NCBI GenBank assembly: GCA_045605025.1 | Contig: JAZUPE010000058.1 | Location: 1 to 42,021, forward strand | Direction: 5' to 3' | Origin: SIG598 sp045605025 | Lineage (GTDB): Bacteria > Bacillota > Clostridia > Oscillospirales > Acutalibacteraceae | DNA: 42,021 nt | Part shown: positions 31,796 to 39,955 of the stretch, piece by piece | How the letters are laid out: each line of letters begins with the position of its first letter | How positions within the stretch are numbered: the stretch's first letter is position 1 | Notes under the pieces: model-generated | Seen by the model: only the letters and a program-made list of their open reading frames with translations | Told to the model about the DNA's origin: nothing | The model's database searches: none | Position numbers and translations under genes: made by a program

Positions 31796-32592
31796 TCACC
31801 GCCGCGCCGACAAAACAGCAGCTTGACCGCTGGCGGGAGCTGTGGCTGAGCCACAAGGACAGCCACACCCCCGACCGCAAAAGCGGACAGCAGCTCATCG
31901 ACTATCTTTCCGCCCTCTATCCGCTGGAGGAGACACGAGAGCCGGAAATTCTCGACACTATAAGCGAAAACATCACCGCCAACAGCTTCTTTGCCGATAA
32001 GCTGCCGCAGGGCACGCAGCCCGCACCAAGGGCGTTCTTTATCCGCAGCGAGGGCAACGGCGCACGGCTTTACAGGGAAAGAAGCGGAATACTTGCCGGA
32101 GTGGAGCGAATAATCGCCGGCGTTGACACCGTTTCCGGCTGCTATATCGTGGAGGGCAGCGGTCTTTTGTGGGACGAACTGTGCGCCTATCAGGGACTGG
32201 ACGAAGCCGACCTCGGCAATTTCGTGCGCACCGGACAGTGCCTTGAGTGCCGCGCTGACAAGGGACGAATGACCGGTATGACGGTGACGGTCACCGTTGA
32301 CCGCCCGCTGGGCACCGCTCACCCGAAGCACCCCGACATGATCTATCCCGTCAACTACGGCTTTGTCGAGGGCATCGCCGCCCCCGACGGTGACTGGCAG
32401 GACGCCTACATTCTTGGCGTCGACCGCCCGGTGGACAGCTTTTCCGGACGGATTATCGCCGTGATCGTACGCGCCGACGACGTGGAGGATAAATGGGTGG
32501 TGGCTCCGGAGGACTGCGTATTTACCGCCGCTCAGATCGCCGGGCAGGTGGATTTTCAGGAGAGGTATTTCCGTTCGTCGGTTGTTATGTGA
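31792..32592 (+). CDS. Unknown N-terminal domain fused to a small inorganic-pyrophosphatase-like domain
   Basis: Residues about 161-266 match the short clostridial inorganic-pyrophosphatase-like family (TVTVDRPLGTAHPKHPDMIYP, VNYGFVEGIAAPDGDWQDAY, ILGVDRPVDSFSGRIIAVI, DDVEDKWVVAP, FQERYF). Residues 1 to about 155 form a separate domain that I do not recognise (WRELWLSHKDSHTPDRKSGQ; SGCYIVEGSGLLWDELCAY). The start overlaps the acyltransferase stop as ATGA. PPase activity would remove PPi made upstream, but catalytic residues were not verified by alignment. Confidence 0.78.
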   Translation: MITAAPTKQQLDRWRELWLSHKDSHTPDRKSGQQLIDYLSALYPLEETREPEILDTISENITANSFFADKLPQGTQPAPRAFFIRSEGNGARLYRERSGILAGVERIIAGVDTVSGCYIVEGSGLLWDELCAYQGLDEADLGNFVRTGQCLECRADKGRMTGMTVTVTVDRPLGTAHPKHPDMIYPVNYGFVEGIAAPDGDWQDAYILGVDRPVDSFSGRIIAVIVRADDVEDKWVVAPEDCVFTAAQIAGQVDFQERYFRSSVVM

Positions 32593-32715
32593 AAAAATGA
32601 GCAAAACAGCCCCGCAATGGTAAATAAATGTGTTGATTATTCTGTGCTTGTGTTGTAAAATAAAATAATAAGATTACAGCGGCGGGAAGGCCGCGTATAC
32701 TGGAGGGGATCTGCT

Positions 32716-33366
32716 TTGGGCAGAATCAATGCCGCACTGGATTTTCTGAAAGAACGATTCGATCAGAGCGCGTATTTTTCCAACGACCCTGTCAGCAAGA
32801 AATACCGCTTTGAGCATTCCATCCGCGTTGCCAATATCGCAAAGACCATCGCTCAGACCGAGGGCTTTGACGTTGAGGCGCTGACCGTTGCCGCGCTGCT
32901 GCACGACATCAGCTACTGCGATGTTTTTCCAAACGGCAAGGAGGACGTTATCAACCACGGACGCTTTTCGGCGCGCATCGCCCGCCCGTTCATCGAGGGA
33001 CTGGGCTTTGACCGCTCCACCAGCGACGAGATGCTGTACGCCATCGCCATTCACGTGGACGGCAAGGCGGACTTTGAGGGGGAGAACACCCACTTTGTCC
33101 AGAGCGTCAGCGACGCCGACAACATCGACCGCTTCGGAGCCTATCGTCTGCACGAAAGCCTTGTGTTCCGTGATTTCCTCGCGCTGCCTCTTGGCAGACA
33201 GATTGAGCTGTGCAGAACCAACATTGACCAGATGGCAAAGTACGAAAAGATGAAATTTGCCACGCTGACCGCAACGAAAATGTGGCTGGACAACGTCCGG
33301 GCGCAGCGCGGTTTCTATACCCGTCTGCTGGCTCAGCTGGAAAATTCGCTGAGCATCAGTGACTGA
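32716..33366 (+). CDS. HD-domain metal-dependent phosphohydrolase
   Basis: The 216-residue protein carries the HD-superfamily pattern: FEHSIRVANIAKTIA (His, about residue 35), ALLHDISY (HD, about 58) and a distal Asp in SDADNIDRFGAY (about 136). It probably hydrolyses a phosphate ester or nucleotide; the substrate is unknown. The only suitable start is a TTG at 32716, 6 nt after GGAGGGG; no in-frame ATG or GTG fits. A 123-nt A/T-rich gap separates it from the preceding operon, so it may have its own promoter. Confidence 0.85.
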   Translation: MGRINAALDFLKERFDQSAYFSNDPVSKKYRFEHSIRVANIAKTIAQTEGFDVEALTVAALLHDISYCDVFPNGKEDVINHGRFSARIARPFIEGLGFDRSTSDEMLYAIAIHVDGKADFEGENTHFVQSVSDADNIDRFGAYRLHESLVFRDFLALPLGRQIELCRTNIDQMAKYEKMKFATLTATKMWLDNVRAQRGFYTRLLAQLENSLSISD

Positions 33367-33384
33367 TTGTTACCGGAAAAAAAT

Positions 33385-33421
33385 CGCAGGACTTTCACCT
33401 TTTGCGGGCGGAAGTCCTGCG
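33385..33421 (+). terminator. Hairpin between HD gene and flavin reductase gene
   Basis: Perfect 10-bp stem CGCAGGACTT/AAGTCCTGCG with a 17-nt loop, ending 8 nt before the downstream GGAG ribosome site. The T-run is poor, so it may be a weak terminator or a regulatory leader hairpin. Confidence 0.5.
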
Positions 33422-33440
33422 TTGTCTTGAGGAGAAAATG

Positions 33441-34091
33441 ATGAAGAAGGAATATTTCGCCCTGCCCGATTCCATGGCGGGCATGAACACCTACGGCTTT
33501 TCGTGGATGGATTTCGTCACAGCCATACCCTCGCCGCTGTTTGTGGTGACCGGTTACAAGCATAACGGCAAGCCAAACGCCTGCATGCAGTCGTGGAGCA
33601 CCTTCTGCGGCGATGAACAGGGGTTTTACGCCATTCTTTCCAACGTGAACAAATCCGGCCATATGTACGCGTCCATCAGAGAGCGGGGCGAAGCGGTGCT
33701 GAATTTTCCCTCGGCGGACATCATCGACAGATGCATGGCGACCATTCGCTGCAACGGCGATGACGACGACGAGATTGCCCTTGCCGGACTGACCGCCGAA
33801 CCGGCGGCGCAGGTGGACGCGCCCGCCATTGCCGAGTGCTTTCTACAGCTGGAATGCCGCTATCTCTGGGAAAAGGAGATCAGGGAGGGCGCAAGTCACG
33901 TGCTCATGTGCCTTGAGGTGGCGGGTATCCGCGCCGACGGGGAGCACCTCGACGACAGCCGTCTTGGGCGCTACGGCGACACCGGCTATCTTTACAACGT
34001 CCATTATCCCGTCAATCCGGAGAGATTTAACGGCAGTTCACACGACTGGATCGCTGTGCTGAAAAAGTACAGGGACATGGGGAAATACTGA
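33441..34091 (+). CDS. Flavin reductase-like (FMN-binding split-barrel) protein
   Basis: The 216-residue protein resembles the flavin reductase family (split beta-barrel that binds FMN): an N-terminal segment FVTAIPSPLFVVTGYKHNGKP, ACMQSWSTFCGDEQGFYA, and GEAVLNFPSADIIDRC, with HYPVNPERF near the C-terminus. Probably an FMN-dependent redox protein; partner unknown. Start at 33441: GAGGAGA lies 7 nt upstream; the adjacent ATG at 33438 is a close alternative. A bidirectional terminator follows. Confidence 0.83.
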   Translation: MKKEYFALPDSMAGMNTYGFSWMDFVTAIPSPLFVVTGYKHNGKPNACMQSWSTFCGDEQGFYAILSNVNKSGHMYASIRERGEAVLNFPSADIIDRCMATIRCNGDDDDEIALAGLTAEPAAQVDAPAIAECFLQLECRYLWEKEIREGASHVLMCLEVAGIRADGEHLDDSRLGRYGDTGYLYNVHYPVNPERFNGSSHDWIAVLKKYRDMGKY

Positions 34092-34098
34092 ACATAAT

Positions 34099-34144
34099 AA
34101 AAACAGGCTGCGAAGCGGTGCGACACCCTTTCGCGGCCTGTTTT
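34099..34144. terminator. Bidirectional terminator
   Basis: Stem AAAACAGGCTGCGAA / TTTCGCGGCCTGTTTT with a short loop, A-rich on the left and T-rich on the right. It separates the plus-strand flavin reductase from the convergent minus-strand gene ending at 34156. Confidence 0.75.
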
Positions 34145-34155
34145 GCTGTGTGAGG

Positions 34156-34878
34156 TTATTCGCTGTCGGCGTTCAGATCCTTTGAAGCACGCGCGCACTC
34201 AAAGATTACCGAAGCGGCGAGGGGGAGAACGACAATCCAGTCGATGCTCATCCATGTGCCCTTGATGACTGTGACGAAGGCGGCAAGCAGGGTTACACCC
34301 AGCATGGCTCCGGCTGCGACAACCGCCATCTTTCCGAAGCTGTGCAGACGTTCGATGCCCGACTTTTTGCCGCAGCCGCGTGCGAGCATTGCGTAGGCAA
34401 GGGCTGCAATCTCCACGGGAGCGGCGGTCAGCATGGCGTGCAGCCGGATAAGCAGATTATTGACAATTCCGCTGCCTGCTCGCAGTTCGTCGATGGGGAG
34501 GACGGTGTGAGCAAAGCCGAGGATTCCCAACAGAACGACGGCGGTCAGAATGCCTGCCAGTCCGGCTTTGTTGAGGGAACGGTTATCCTCGTCACCGGCG
34601 GGCTTTGCGGTCAGGCGTACAATCACCCACACAACGGGCAGCAGGACGGGGAAAAACCAGCGCAGCGCCGAGTGGCAGAAATGACCGAGGTCAAGCAGCG
34701 CGCTCTGGGCGGCGGTCATGTTCGCCGGATCAAAAGCCACCGATCTGGTCAGCATGACGATTGGAATTCCGCTGAGGACGTAGATGATCCACAGGACACC
34801 CCAGCTGATGGAGGTGGCGAGGAAGAATTTCGACAGAGCGGAACGGCTCTGCTTGTTGTCGGTCTTTTTTCTGCTCAT
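34156..34878 (-). CDS. Multi-pass membrane protein, unknown
   Basis: Not recognised. The 240-residue protein has a polar, Lys-rich N-terminus and about six hydrophobic helices (for example SISWGVLWIIYVLSGIPIVM, WFFPVLLPVVWVIV, GILTAVVLLGILGF, MAVVAAGAMLGVTLLAAFV), ending in a short acidic tail. The start has a purine-rich site, AAGGAGTTTGCC, just upstream. It follows the polysaccharide deacetylase on the same strand after 74 nt; a functional link is unclear. Confidence 0.8.
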   Translation of the reverse strand: MSRKKTDNKQSRSALSKFFLATSISWGVLWIIYVLSGIPIVMLTRSVAFDPANMTAAQSALLDLGHFCHSALRWFFPVLLPVVWVIVRLTAKPAGDEDNRSLNKAGLAGILTAVVLLGILGFAHTVLPIDELRAGSGIVNNLLIRLHAMLTAAPVEIAALAYAMLARGCGKKSGIERLHSFGKMAVVAAGAMLGVTLLAAFVTVIKGTWMSIDWIVVLPLAASVIFECARASKDLNADSE

Positions 34879-34952
34879 GGCAAACTCCTTCAGTATCTTT
34901 CAGTATACAGTACTACAGTACAACGGGAATATTAAGTGTATATTATGCTGCT

Positions 34953-35594
34953 TTACTCGTCCACGCGGCGGACGGTCTGGTCGGCAAAGGTGTAGAGGAA
35001 TTTATTGGCGCGGGGGTCGACACCGTACTTCTCAAACAGCTCCGTGACGGTGACAAATTCGTAGCCCTGCTCCTTCAGCGCGGGAATAAGCATCTCCACG
35101 CACTCAAGGGTCTGCACGTTCTCGAAAAGGTCGTGGAGCAGAATGATCGCTCCGGGGCGCATGCTTTCCATTATCATGTCAAACCGCTGCCGGGCGGTGA
35201 CCTCGGGCATCCAGTCGTTGGCAGCGATGCCGCAGATCATGGGCAGGGGGACGGTTTCGTAAACGCTGTCATTCACGCCGATGTAGGGGGGACGGAAGAA
35301 ATTGGTTCCCCTGCCGGTGATGGAGCGGATCTTATCCTCGGTCCAGTTGATTTCCTCCAGCATCTGTTCCGGAGTGAGCTGATCGAAGGGTGTGTGGGTT
35401 CTGGAGTGGTTGCAGATCTCATGTCCTTCCTCAAACTCGCGGCGCACCACCGGAACGGTCTCGTCGGTGATGAAATCGCCCCAGAGGAAGAAGGAAGCCT
35501 TTACGCCGTGCTGCTGAAGAATGTCCAGCATCCGCACGGTGATGGTGGTGTTGGGGCCGTCGTCAAAAGTAAGGGCGCAGAATTTTTTCTCCAT
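34953..35594 (-). CDS. Polysaccharide deacetylase (NodB/CE4 family)
   Basis: The 213-residue protein has CE4 motif 1 TFDDGPN (about residues 9-15), motif 2 NHSRTHTPF with the two zinc-ligand His, and motif 3 FFRPPYIG; later HDLFENV provides the conserved His. Such enzymes remove acetyl groups from peptidoglycan, chitin or xylan. No signal peptide is visible, which is unusual for a wall-acting enzyme, so it may act on an intracellular substrate or be exported differently. ATG at 35594 follows AAAGGAG. Confidence 0.9.
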   Translation of the reverse strand: MEKKFCALTFDDGPNTTITVRMLDILQQHGVKASFFLWGDFITDETVPVVRREFEEGHEICNHSRTHTPFDQLTPEQMLEEINWTEDKIRSITGRGTNFFRPPYIGVNDSVYETVPLPMICGIAANDWMPEVTARQRFDMIMESMRPGAIILLHDLFENVQTLECVEMLIPALKEQGYEFVTVTELFEKYGVDPRANKFLYTFADQTVRRVDE

Positions 35595-35644
35595 GAGATC
35601 TTACTCCTTTTCTGACAAAGCTGTCAAATTACGCAATTATTGTA

Positions 35645-35673
35645 ATTATATATCCTTCCGTCGTAAAATACAA
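35645..35673 (-). promoter_or_regulatory. Promoter for the polysaccharide deacetylase gene
   Basis: On the minus strand, TTGTAT (35673-35668), a 17-bp spacer and consensus TATAAT (35650-35645), about 50 nt upstream of the ATG. Confidence 0.6.
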
Positions 35674-35800
35674 TATATTATTAAGACTGTTTAATAAATA
35701 TAGAAAAAATATTTTGTCATGGAGTTGCTGGATATGATTGCTTTGTTAGAAACCGGATTGCAAAATTTGTAAATTATTTTTGTACGGCGACATTATTCCC

Positions 35801-35829
35801 TTGACTTCGTCACTTTATTGTGATAAACT
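35801..35829 (+). promoter_or_regulatory. Promoter for marR (extended -10)
   Basis: TTGACT (35801-35806), a 17-bp spacer and TAAACT (35824-35829) preceded by TGA (extended -10). The putative start site lies just before the phased palindromes. Confidence 0.7.
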
Positions 35830-35842
35830 CGTAAACAAAGAT

Positions 35843-35885
35843 TTACTGTAAATATTCGCTTACAGTAAACAATCACTTACCGTCA
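35843..35885 (+). promoter_or_regulatory. Three TTACNGTAA palindromes phased at 17 bp (marR operator candidate)
   Basis: TTACTGTAA (35843), TTACAGTAA (35860) and TTACCGTCA (35877, one mismatch) begin exactly 17 bp apart; a right half-site GTAA lies in phase at 35831. The first two also form a perfect 10-bp inverted repeat TTTACTGTAA/TTACAGTAAA. They lie just downstream of the marR promoter, a typical position for a repressor. Confidence 0.65.
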
Positions 35886-35930
35886 GCGGGCTTTTTCAGC
35901 AGCCGCAACGGTACGCGAGGACGATTATAT

Positions 35931-36413
35931 ATGGAGAATCCAAAAACTGTCCAGCAGAATCAGAGCGATCTTATCGGCTTTCTTGCGCTGGTCAACTGCA
36001 AGCTGATTCTGCCCTTTGAAGAGCTGTTCCGCGGTGAACTGACCACGCTGCAGCTGCTGACACTGTGCGCGCTTCGCCGCAGCGGTGAGATTTCGGTCAC
36101 CGACCTTGCCGACCGGCTGTACACCTGCAAGCAGCAGATGACAAAGATCATATCCAAGCTGTGCGATGACGGTCACATCGTCCGCAGCCGCCATCCCTCC
36201 GACGGACGCATCGTGCTGGTGCGCCTCAGCGAGGACACCGAAAGGCTCATGAACGAGCGCCATGTACGCTTCGCCGCCGCCGCCGGAAAGGTTATCCGGG
36301 AATACGACTGCGAGCAGGACGTTGGCCGTTTTGAGGAACTGATTTCCGAACTGAGCCGCATTCTTGCGGTGCTGCCCGGTCACGCCATCGAAATGGCGGA
36401 GCGCGGCGAGTGA
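35931..36413 (+). CDS. MarR-family transcriptional regulator
   Basis: Winged-helix dimeric regulator. The 160-residue protein has an N-terminal dimerisation helix, HTH in ISVTDLADRLYTCKQQMTKI, wing GHIVRSRHPSDGRIVLVRL with the conserved D-R pair, and a C-terminal helix. It contains Cys residues, but redox sensing is not established. GAGGA precedes the ATG. Probably autoregulates through the phased palindromes upstream and may also control citrate synthase, 100 nt downstream on the same strand. Confidence 0.92.
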   Translation: MENPKTVQQNQSDLIGFLALVNCKLILPFEELFRGELTTLQLLTLCALRRSGEISVTDLADRLYTCKQQMTKIISKLCDDGHIVRSRHPSDGRIVLVRLSEDTERLMNERHVRFAAAAGKVIREYDCEQDVGRFEELISELSRILAVLPGHAIEMAERGE

Positions 36414-36513
36414 TTGCGCTGCCTTATTGAATTGATTATCGATTAATATATTTTTGCCTGTGCGTACGGCTCCGCTGTGCAGGAGCATCATTGCCGGGAA
36501 AGGAGAATGACCT

Positions 36514-37896
36514 ATGCAGTATATCAGAAAGAACAAGATTGATTATTCACAGATCACACCGGAGATACAGCGGCTTGCTGATACCTGCATCAGCAACAAC
36601 TCCATCGACCCGCAGATGTACGTCGAACACAAGGTGTTCCGCGGTCTGCGCGATCTGAACGGCAACGGCGTTCTCACCGGTCTGACTGAGGTCTCCGAAA
36701 TTCAGGCCTCCGAGATGGTCAACGGCGTCAAGGAATCCCGTCCCGGTCAGCTTTTCTACCGCGGCATTTCCATCGACACTCTCGTTAACGGCTTCCTCAG
36801 CGAGAACCGCTTCGGTTTCGAGGAGGTTGTGTATCTGCTGATGTTCGGTCAGCTGCCCAACGAAACCGAGCTGAGCGGCTTCCGTGAAACGCTGGCAAGA
36901 TACCGTTCGCTGCCCACCAGTTTTGTGCGCGACATCATTCTCAAGGCACCCAGCTTTGACATGATGAACACCCTTGCCCGCAGCGTGCTGACCATGTATT
37001 CCTACGACAACCATGCCAACGACACCTCGGTGCCCAACGTCATCCGTCAGTGTCTGCAGCTGGTGGCGCTGTTCCCGCTGTTCTCGGTATACGGCTATCA
37101 GGCTTACGAGCATTACTACAATGATAAGAGCCTGTTTATCCACACTCCCGTGCCCGAGCTTTCCACCGCGGAAAACATTCTTTATATGCTCCGTCCCGAC
37201 TGCCGCTACAGCGAGCTGGAGGCAAAGATTCTCGACCTGTGTCTGGTGCTTCACGCCGAGCACGGCGGCGGCAACAACTCCACCTTCACCACCCACGTTG
37301 TCGGCTCCTCCGGCACCGACACCTATTCGGTCATCGCGGCCGCGCTCGGCTCTCTCAAGGGTCCCAGACACGGCGGCGCCAACATAAAGGTTGTGCAGAT
37401 GTTCGAGGATATGAAGCGTGAGGTAAAGGACTGGCACGATGACGACGAGATCGTCAATTATCTCAGCGGAGTGCTTTCAAAGGAACGCTTCGACCGTTCC
37501 GGACTGATCTACGGTATGGGTCACGCCATCTATTCCGTCTCCGACCCCAGAGCGCAGGTGCTCAAGGGCTTCGTCGAACAGCTTTCCTCCGAAAAGGGCA
37601 AGCACGAGGAATATATGCTCTACTCTGCCGTTGAGCGTCTTGCTCCCACGGCGATTTCCAAGGTGCGCAGGATGTACAAGGGCGTCAGCGCAAACGTGGA
37701 CTTCTACAGCGGCTTTGTCTATGATATGCTGGGTCTGCCCACCGAGCTGTACACTCCCATCTTCGCCATCGCCCGCATCGGCGGCTGGAGCGCTCACCTC
37801 ATCGAGGAGATCATCAACGCCGGCAAGATCATCCGTCCGGCGTACATGAACGTCCAGCCCCGCACAGAGTACATCAAGCTGGCTGACAGAAAATAA
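36514..37896 (+). CDS. gltA: Citrate synthase
   Basis: Condenses acetyl-CoA and oxaloacetate to citrate. The 460-residue protein has catalytic residues in LHAEHGGGNNST (His), YGMGHAIYSVSDPRA (His) and SANVDFYSG (Asp), plus LKGPRHGGAN. It is longer than the usual bacterial enzyme because of an N-terminal extension of about 40 residues, as in several clostridial citrate synthases. GAAAGGAG precedes the ATG. A methylcitrate synthase role is less likely but not excluded. It may supply 2-oxoglutarate and glutamate, the arginine precursors. A terminator follows. Confidence 0.94.
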   Translation: MQYIRKNKIDYSQITPEIQRLADTCISNNSIDPQMYVEHKVFRGLRDLNGNGVLTGLTEVSEIQASEMVNGVKESRPGQLFYRGISIDTLVNGFLSENRFGFEEVVYLLMFGQLPNETELSGFRETLARYRSLPTSFVRDIILKAPSFDMMNTLARSVLTMYSYDNHANDTSVPNVIRQCLQLVALFPLFSVYGYQAYEHYYNDKSLFIHTPVPELSTAENILYMLRPDCRYSELEAKILDLCLVLHAEHGGGNNSTFTTHVVGSSGTDTYSVIAAALGSLKGPRHGGANIKVVQMFEDMKREVKDWHDDDEIVNYLSGVLSKERFDRSGLIYGMGHAIYSVSDPRAQVLKGFVEQLSSEKGKHEEYMLYSAVERLAPTAISKVRRMYKGVSANVDFYSGFVYDMLGLPTELYTPIFAIARIGGWSAHLIEEIINAGKIIRPAYMNVQPRTEYIKLADRK

Positions 37897-37904
37897 TCAC
37901 ATCC

Positions 37905-37942
37905 CGACCCGTCGAGGCAGTTTCTCGTCGGGTCGAGCCTTT
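37905..37942 (+). terminator. Citrate synthase terminator
   Basis: Stem CGACCCGTCGAG/CTCGTCGGGTCG with one internal mismatch and a 7-nt loop, followed by AGCCTTTT, 9 nt after the stop. Confidence 0.7.
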
Positions 37943-38019
37943 TGTGCGCAATTGGCTTAAAACGCATCTGCAAACTATGCTATCATAATGCTGCAGTAAT
38001 CGCGCAGGAGAATAGAGCT

Positions 38020-38814
38020 ATGAAAAATACTGAAAATCTCAGGGACGTTCCGGAGGAATACTTCGGCAGGTTCCGCACAAGGAATGAAGATAAAGATGGC
38101 TTATGGGTGGGTGTGCTTGGTTTGCTGCCCCTGACTGTGATCTGCCTTGGATTCAGCGGAGATGAAGGCGGGGTGGGAAACATCGTTTCGCTGGTGCTTT
38201 TATGCCTTTATCTGCTGCAGATAATTCCCGCGATCTTTTTCAGCTCTGAAAAAAACGTCAGACGCTTCCGCAAGGGGTACATAATCTGCTTGGTTTACAG
38301 TGTGGAGGTATTCTACCTGTTCATCAGCAATTTCGTCTATGGTGCCAACGCCATGTATATCGACGGACTGTATAATGACGTATCGGGTGAAGAAATCACT
38401 TACCTGACCGCCGCGCTGATTTTTCTGCAGCATATCATCATGCTCTTCCTTTTCCGCAGGAGGATAATAAAGCGCATCATCAGCGGCTGCTATCTTCCGG
38501 GCGGCACCGGCTTCTGGTCAAAGGGGCTGCTGCCGAAAGTCGGACTTGTGTCAGCGATTATGCCGGTGGTTTTCACCATTGCGGCAGGTCTTTCCCGCGG
38601 CGCGTTATTCTGCTCGGGTTCGGTCACTCTCACAGAAACAATATATCCCTTCGTGGCGTTCATTCTCTTTCTGCTGGCAGAGGCGGCTGCCGTGCTGTTT
38701 GCCTACGGCAACGCAAATCTCCTTGCCGGATACAGCTATGTCAGTATCCACGGCGACAAAAGGGAAGAAACTGATACGGAAGCATTACCGGAAGAACCAG
38801 CGGCAGAAAAATAG
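38020..38814 (+). CDS. Six-helix membrane protein, unknown
   Basis: Not recognised. The 264-residue protein has a polar N-terminus (about 30 residues) and about six membrane helices (for example VLGLLPLTVICLGF, IVSLVLLCLYLLQIIPAIFF, YIICLVYSVEVFYLFISNF, MPVVFTIAAGL), then an acidic C-terminal tail. Start at 38020 is set by CAGGAG 9 nt upstream; an upstream GTG- or ATG-type extension to 37942 overlaps the terminator and is unlikely. A trxB promoter lies just after it. Confidence 0.8.
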   Translation: MKNTENLRDVPEEYFGRFRTRNEDKDGLWVGVLGLLPLTVICLGFSGDEGGVGNIVSLVLLCLYLLQIIPAIFFSSEKNVRRFRKGYIICLVYSVEVFYLFISNFVYGANAMYIDGLYNDVSGEEITYLTAALIFLQHIIMLFLFRRRIIKRIISGCYLPGGTGFWSKGLLPKVGLVSAIMPVVFTIAAGLSRGALFCSGSVTLTETIYPFVAFILFLLAEAAAVLFAYGNANLLAGYSYVSIHGDKREETDTEALPEEPAAEK

Positions 38815-38823
38815 CCGTTCCGG

Positions 38824-38852
38824 TTGACATTTGCTTTCCGATGGGACAAAAT
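38824..38852 (+). promoter_or_regulatory. Promoter for trxB
   Basis: TTGACA (38824-38829), a 17-bp spacer and CAAAAT (38847-38852), about 34 bp upstream of the trxB ATG, which has GAAAGGAG before it. Confidence 0.5.
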
Positions 38853-38885
38853 AAAAGTATACAGCACACCGAAAGGAGCGAGAGT

Positions 38886-39794
38886 ATGCACGACATTATC
38901 ATCATCGGCGCGGGAATCGCCGGACTGACCGCAGCCATCTACGGGCGCAGAGCCGGACTGACCGTCGCGCTGCTGGAAAAGAATATCTTCGGCGGGCAGA
39001 TGGTAGAATCGGCTGAGGTGGAGAATTACCCCGGCGTGCCGGTCACCACCGGTCCCGAACTGGCTGCCGCCGCATGCGAGCAGGCGGAAAAGCTGGGCGC
39101 GCAGATCATCTACGACACCTGCACCGCACTTGAGCGTGAGGATGACGGAAGCTGGAAGATCACCGGAGCCGCCGCGGAGTATCAGGCAAAGGCGGTCATC
39201 ATCGCCAACGGTGCCACACATCGCAGGCTGGGTTGCGAGGGAGAGGAACGGTTTGCCGGACGGGGCGTGTCCTACTGCGCCACCTGCGACGGCGCTTTCT
39301 TCCGCGGCAGGGACGTCGCCGTTGTGGGCGGCGGCAATACCGCCCTTGAGGACGCGCTGTTCCTTGCCAACATGTGCAATAAGGTCTATCTTGTTCACCG
39401 CCGCGATCAGTTCCGTGCCGACAAAGTGCTGGTTGACGCGGCGCGCCAGCGTGAGAACATCGAGTTTGTGATGGACGCCCAGATCACCCGCATCACGGGC
39501 GGACAGAAGGTCGGCGGGGCAGAGGTCACTTTCAGAAAGGGCGAGACCCGTGCCATCGACCTTGACGCGGTGTTCATCGCCATCGGCGTGCAGCCGGATA
39601 CTGAGGTCTTTGCCTCCATCGTCAGCCGCGACGCCAGCGGATACATCATCGCCGACGAGAACGGCGAGACGGGGGTGGAGGGGCTGTATGTGGCAGGTGA
39701 CTGCCGCGCCAAGCGTCTGCGCCAGATCGTCACCGCCGCTGCCGACGGTGCCAACGCCGCCTTCAGCGCGTCAAACTATATCAATCAGCAGTGA
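38886..39794 (+). CDS. trxB: Thioredoxin reductase
   Basis: NADPH-dependent flavoenzyme that reduces thioredoxin. The 302-residue protein has the FAD Rossmann motif GAGIAG (8-13), redox-active CATC (131-134), the second nucleotide-binding motif VVGGGNTALEDA, the NADPH-specific HRRDQFRA and the C-terminal FAD motif GLYVAGDCR. Length and order are those of the low-molecular-weight TrxR. Start at 38886 fits GAAAGGAG; the extension to 38841 is in the leader. No thioredoxin gene is adjacent. Confidence 0.95.
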   Translation: MHDIIIIGAGIAGLTAAIYGRRAGLTVALLEKNIFGGQMVESAEVENYPGVPVTTGPELAAAACEQAEKLGAQIIYDTCTALEREDDGSWKITGAAAEYQAKAVIIANGATHRRLGCEGEERFAGRGVSYCATCDGAFFRGRDVAVVGGGNTALEDALFLANMCNKVYLVHRRDQFRADKVLVDAARQRENIEFVMDAQITRITGGQKVGGAEVTFRKGETRAIDLDAVFIAIGVQPDTEVFASIVSRDASGYIIADENGETGVEGLYVAGDCRAKRLRQIVTAAADGANAAFSASNYINQQ

Positions 39795-39894
39795 TAAAAT
39801 CGAAATAAATGCTGATGCCGCTCATCAGAGGGTTGCATTTTAGCTGATAAAGTGTGAAAATTCATGCAAATCCTGTAATTTGGGAAAGAAAATA

Positions 39895-39923
39895 TTGTAT
39901 TTCCTGTCGTACGGTGCTATAAT
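39895..39923 (+). promoter_or_regulatory. Promoter for the YegP-like gene
   Basis: TTGTAT (39895-39900), a 17-bp spacer and consensus TATAAT (39918-39923), about 32 bp upstream of the ATG; AGGGGGAT serves as ribosome site. Confidence 0.65.
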
Positions 39924-39955
39924 CAACCTACAAAGTAAAAGGGGGATCACCTAAA

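Larger units (their letters stand above)
35595..35930. other. Divergent regulatory gap between deacetylase and marR
   Basis: This 336-bp A/T-rich stretch has no gene. It holds a leftward promoter (35645-35673), a small TGACA/TGTCA inverted repeat (35613-35617 and 35622-35626) in the deacetylase leader, a rightward promoter (35801-35829) and the phased operator array (35843-35885). Confidence 0.7.
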
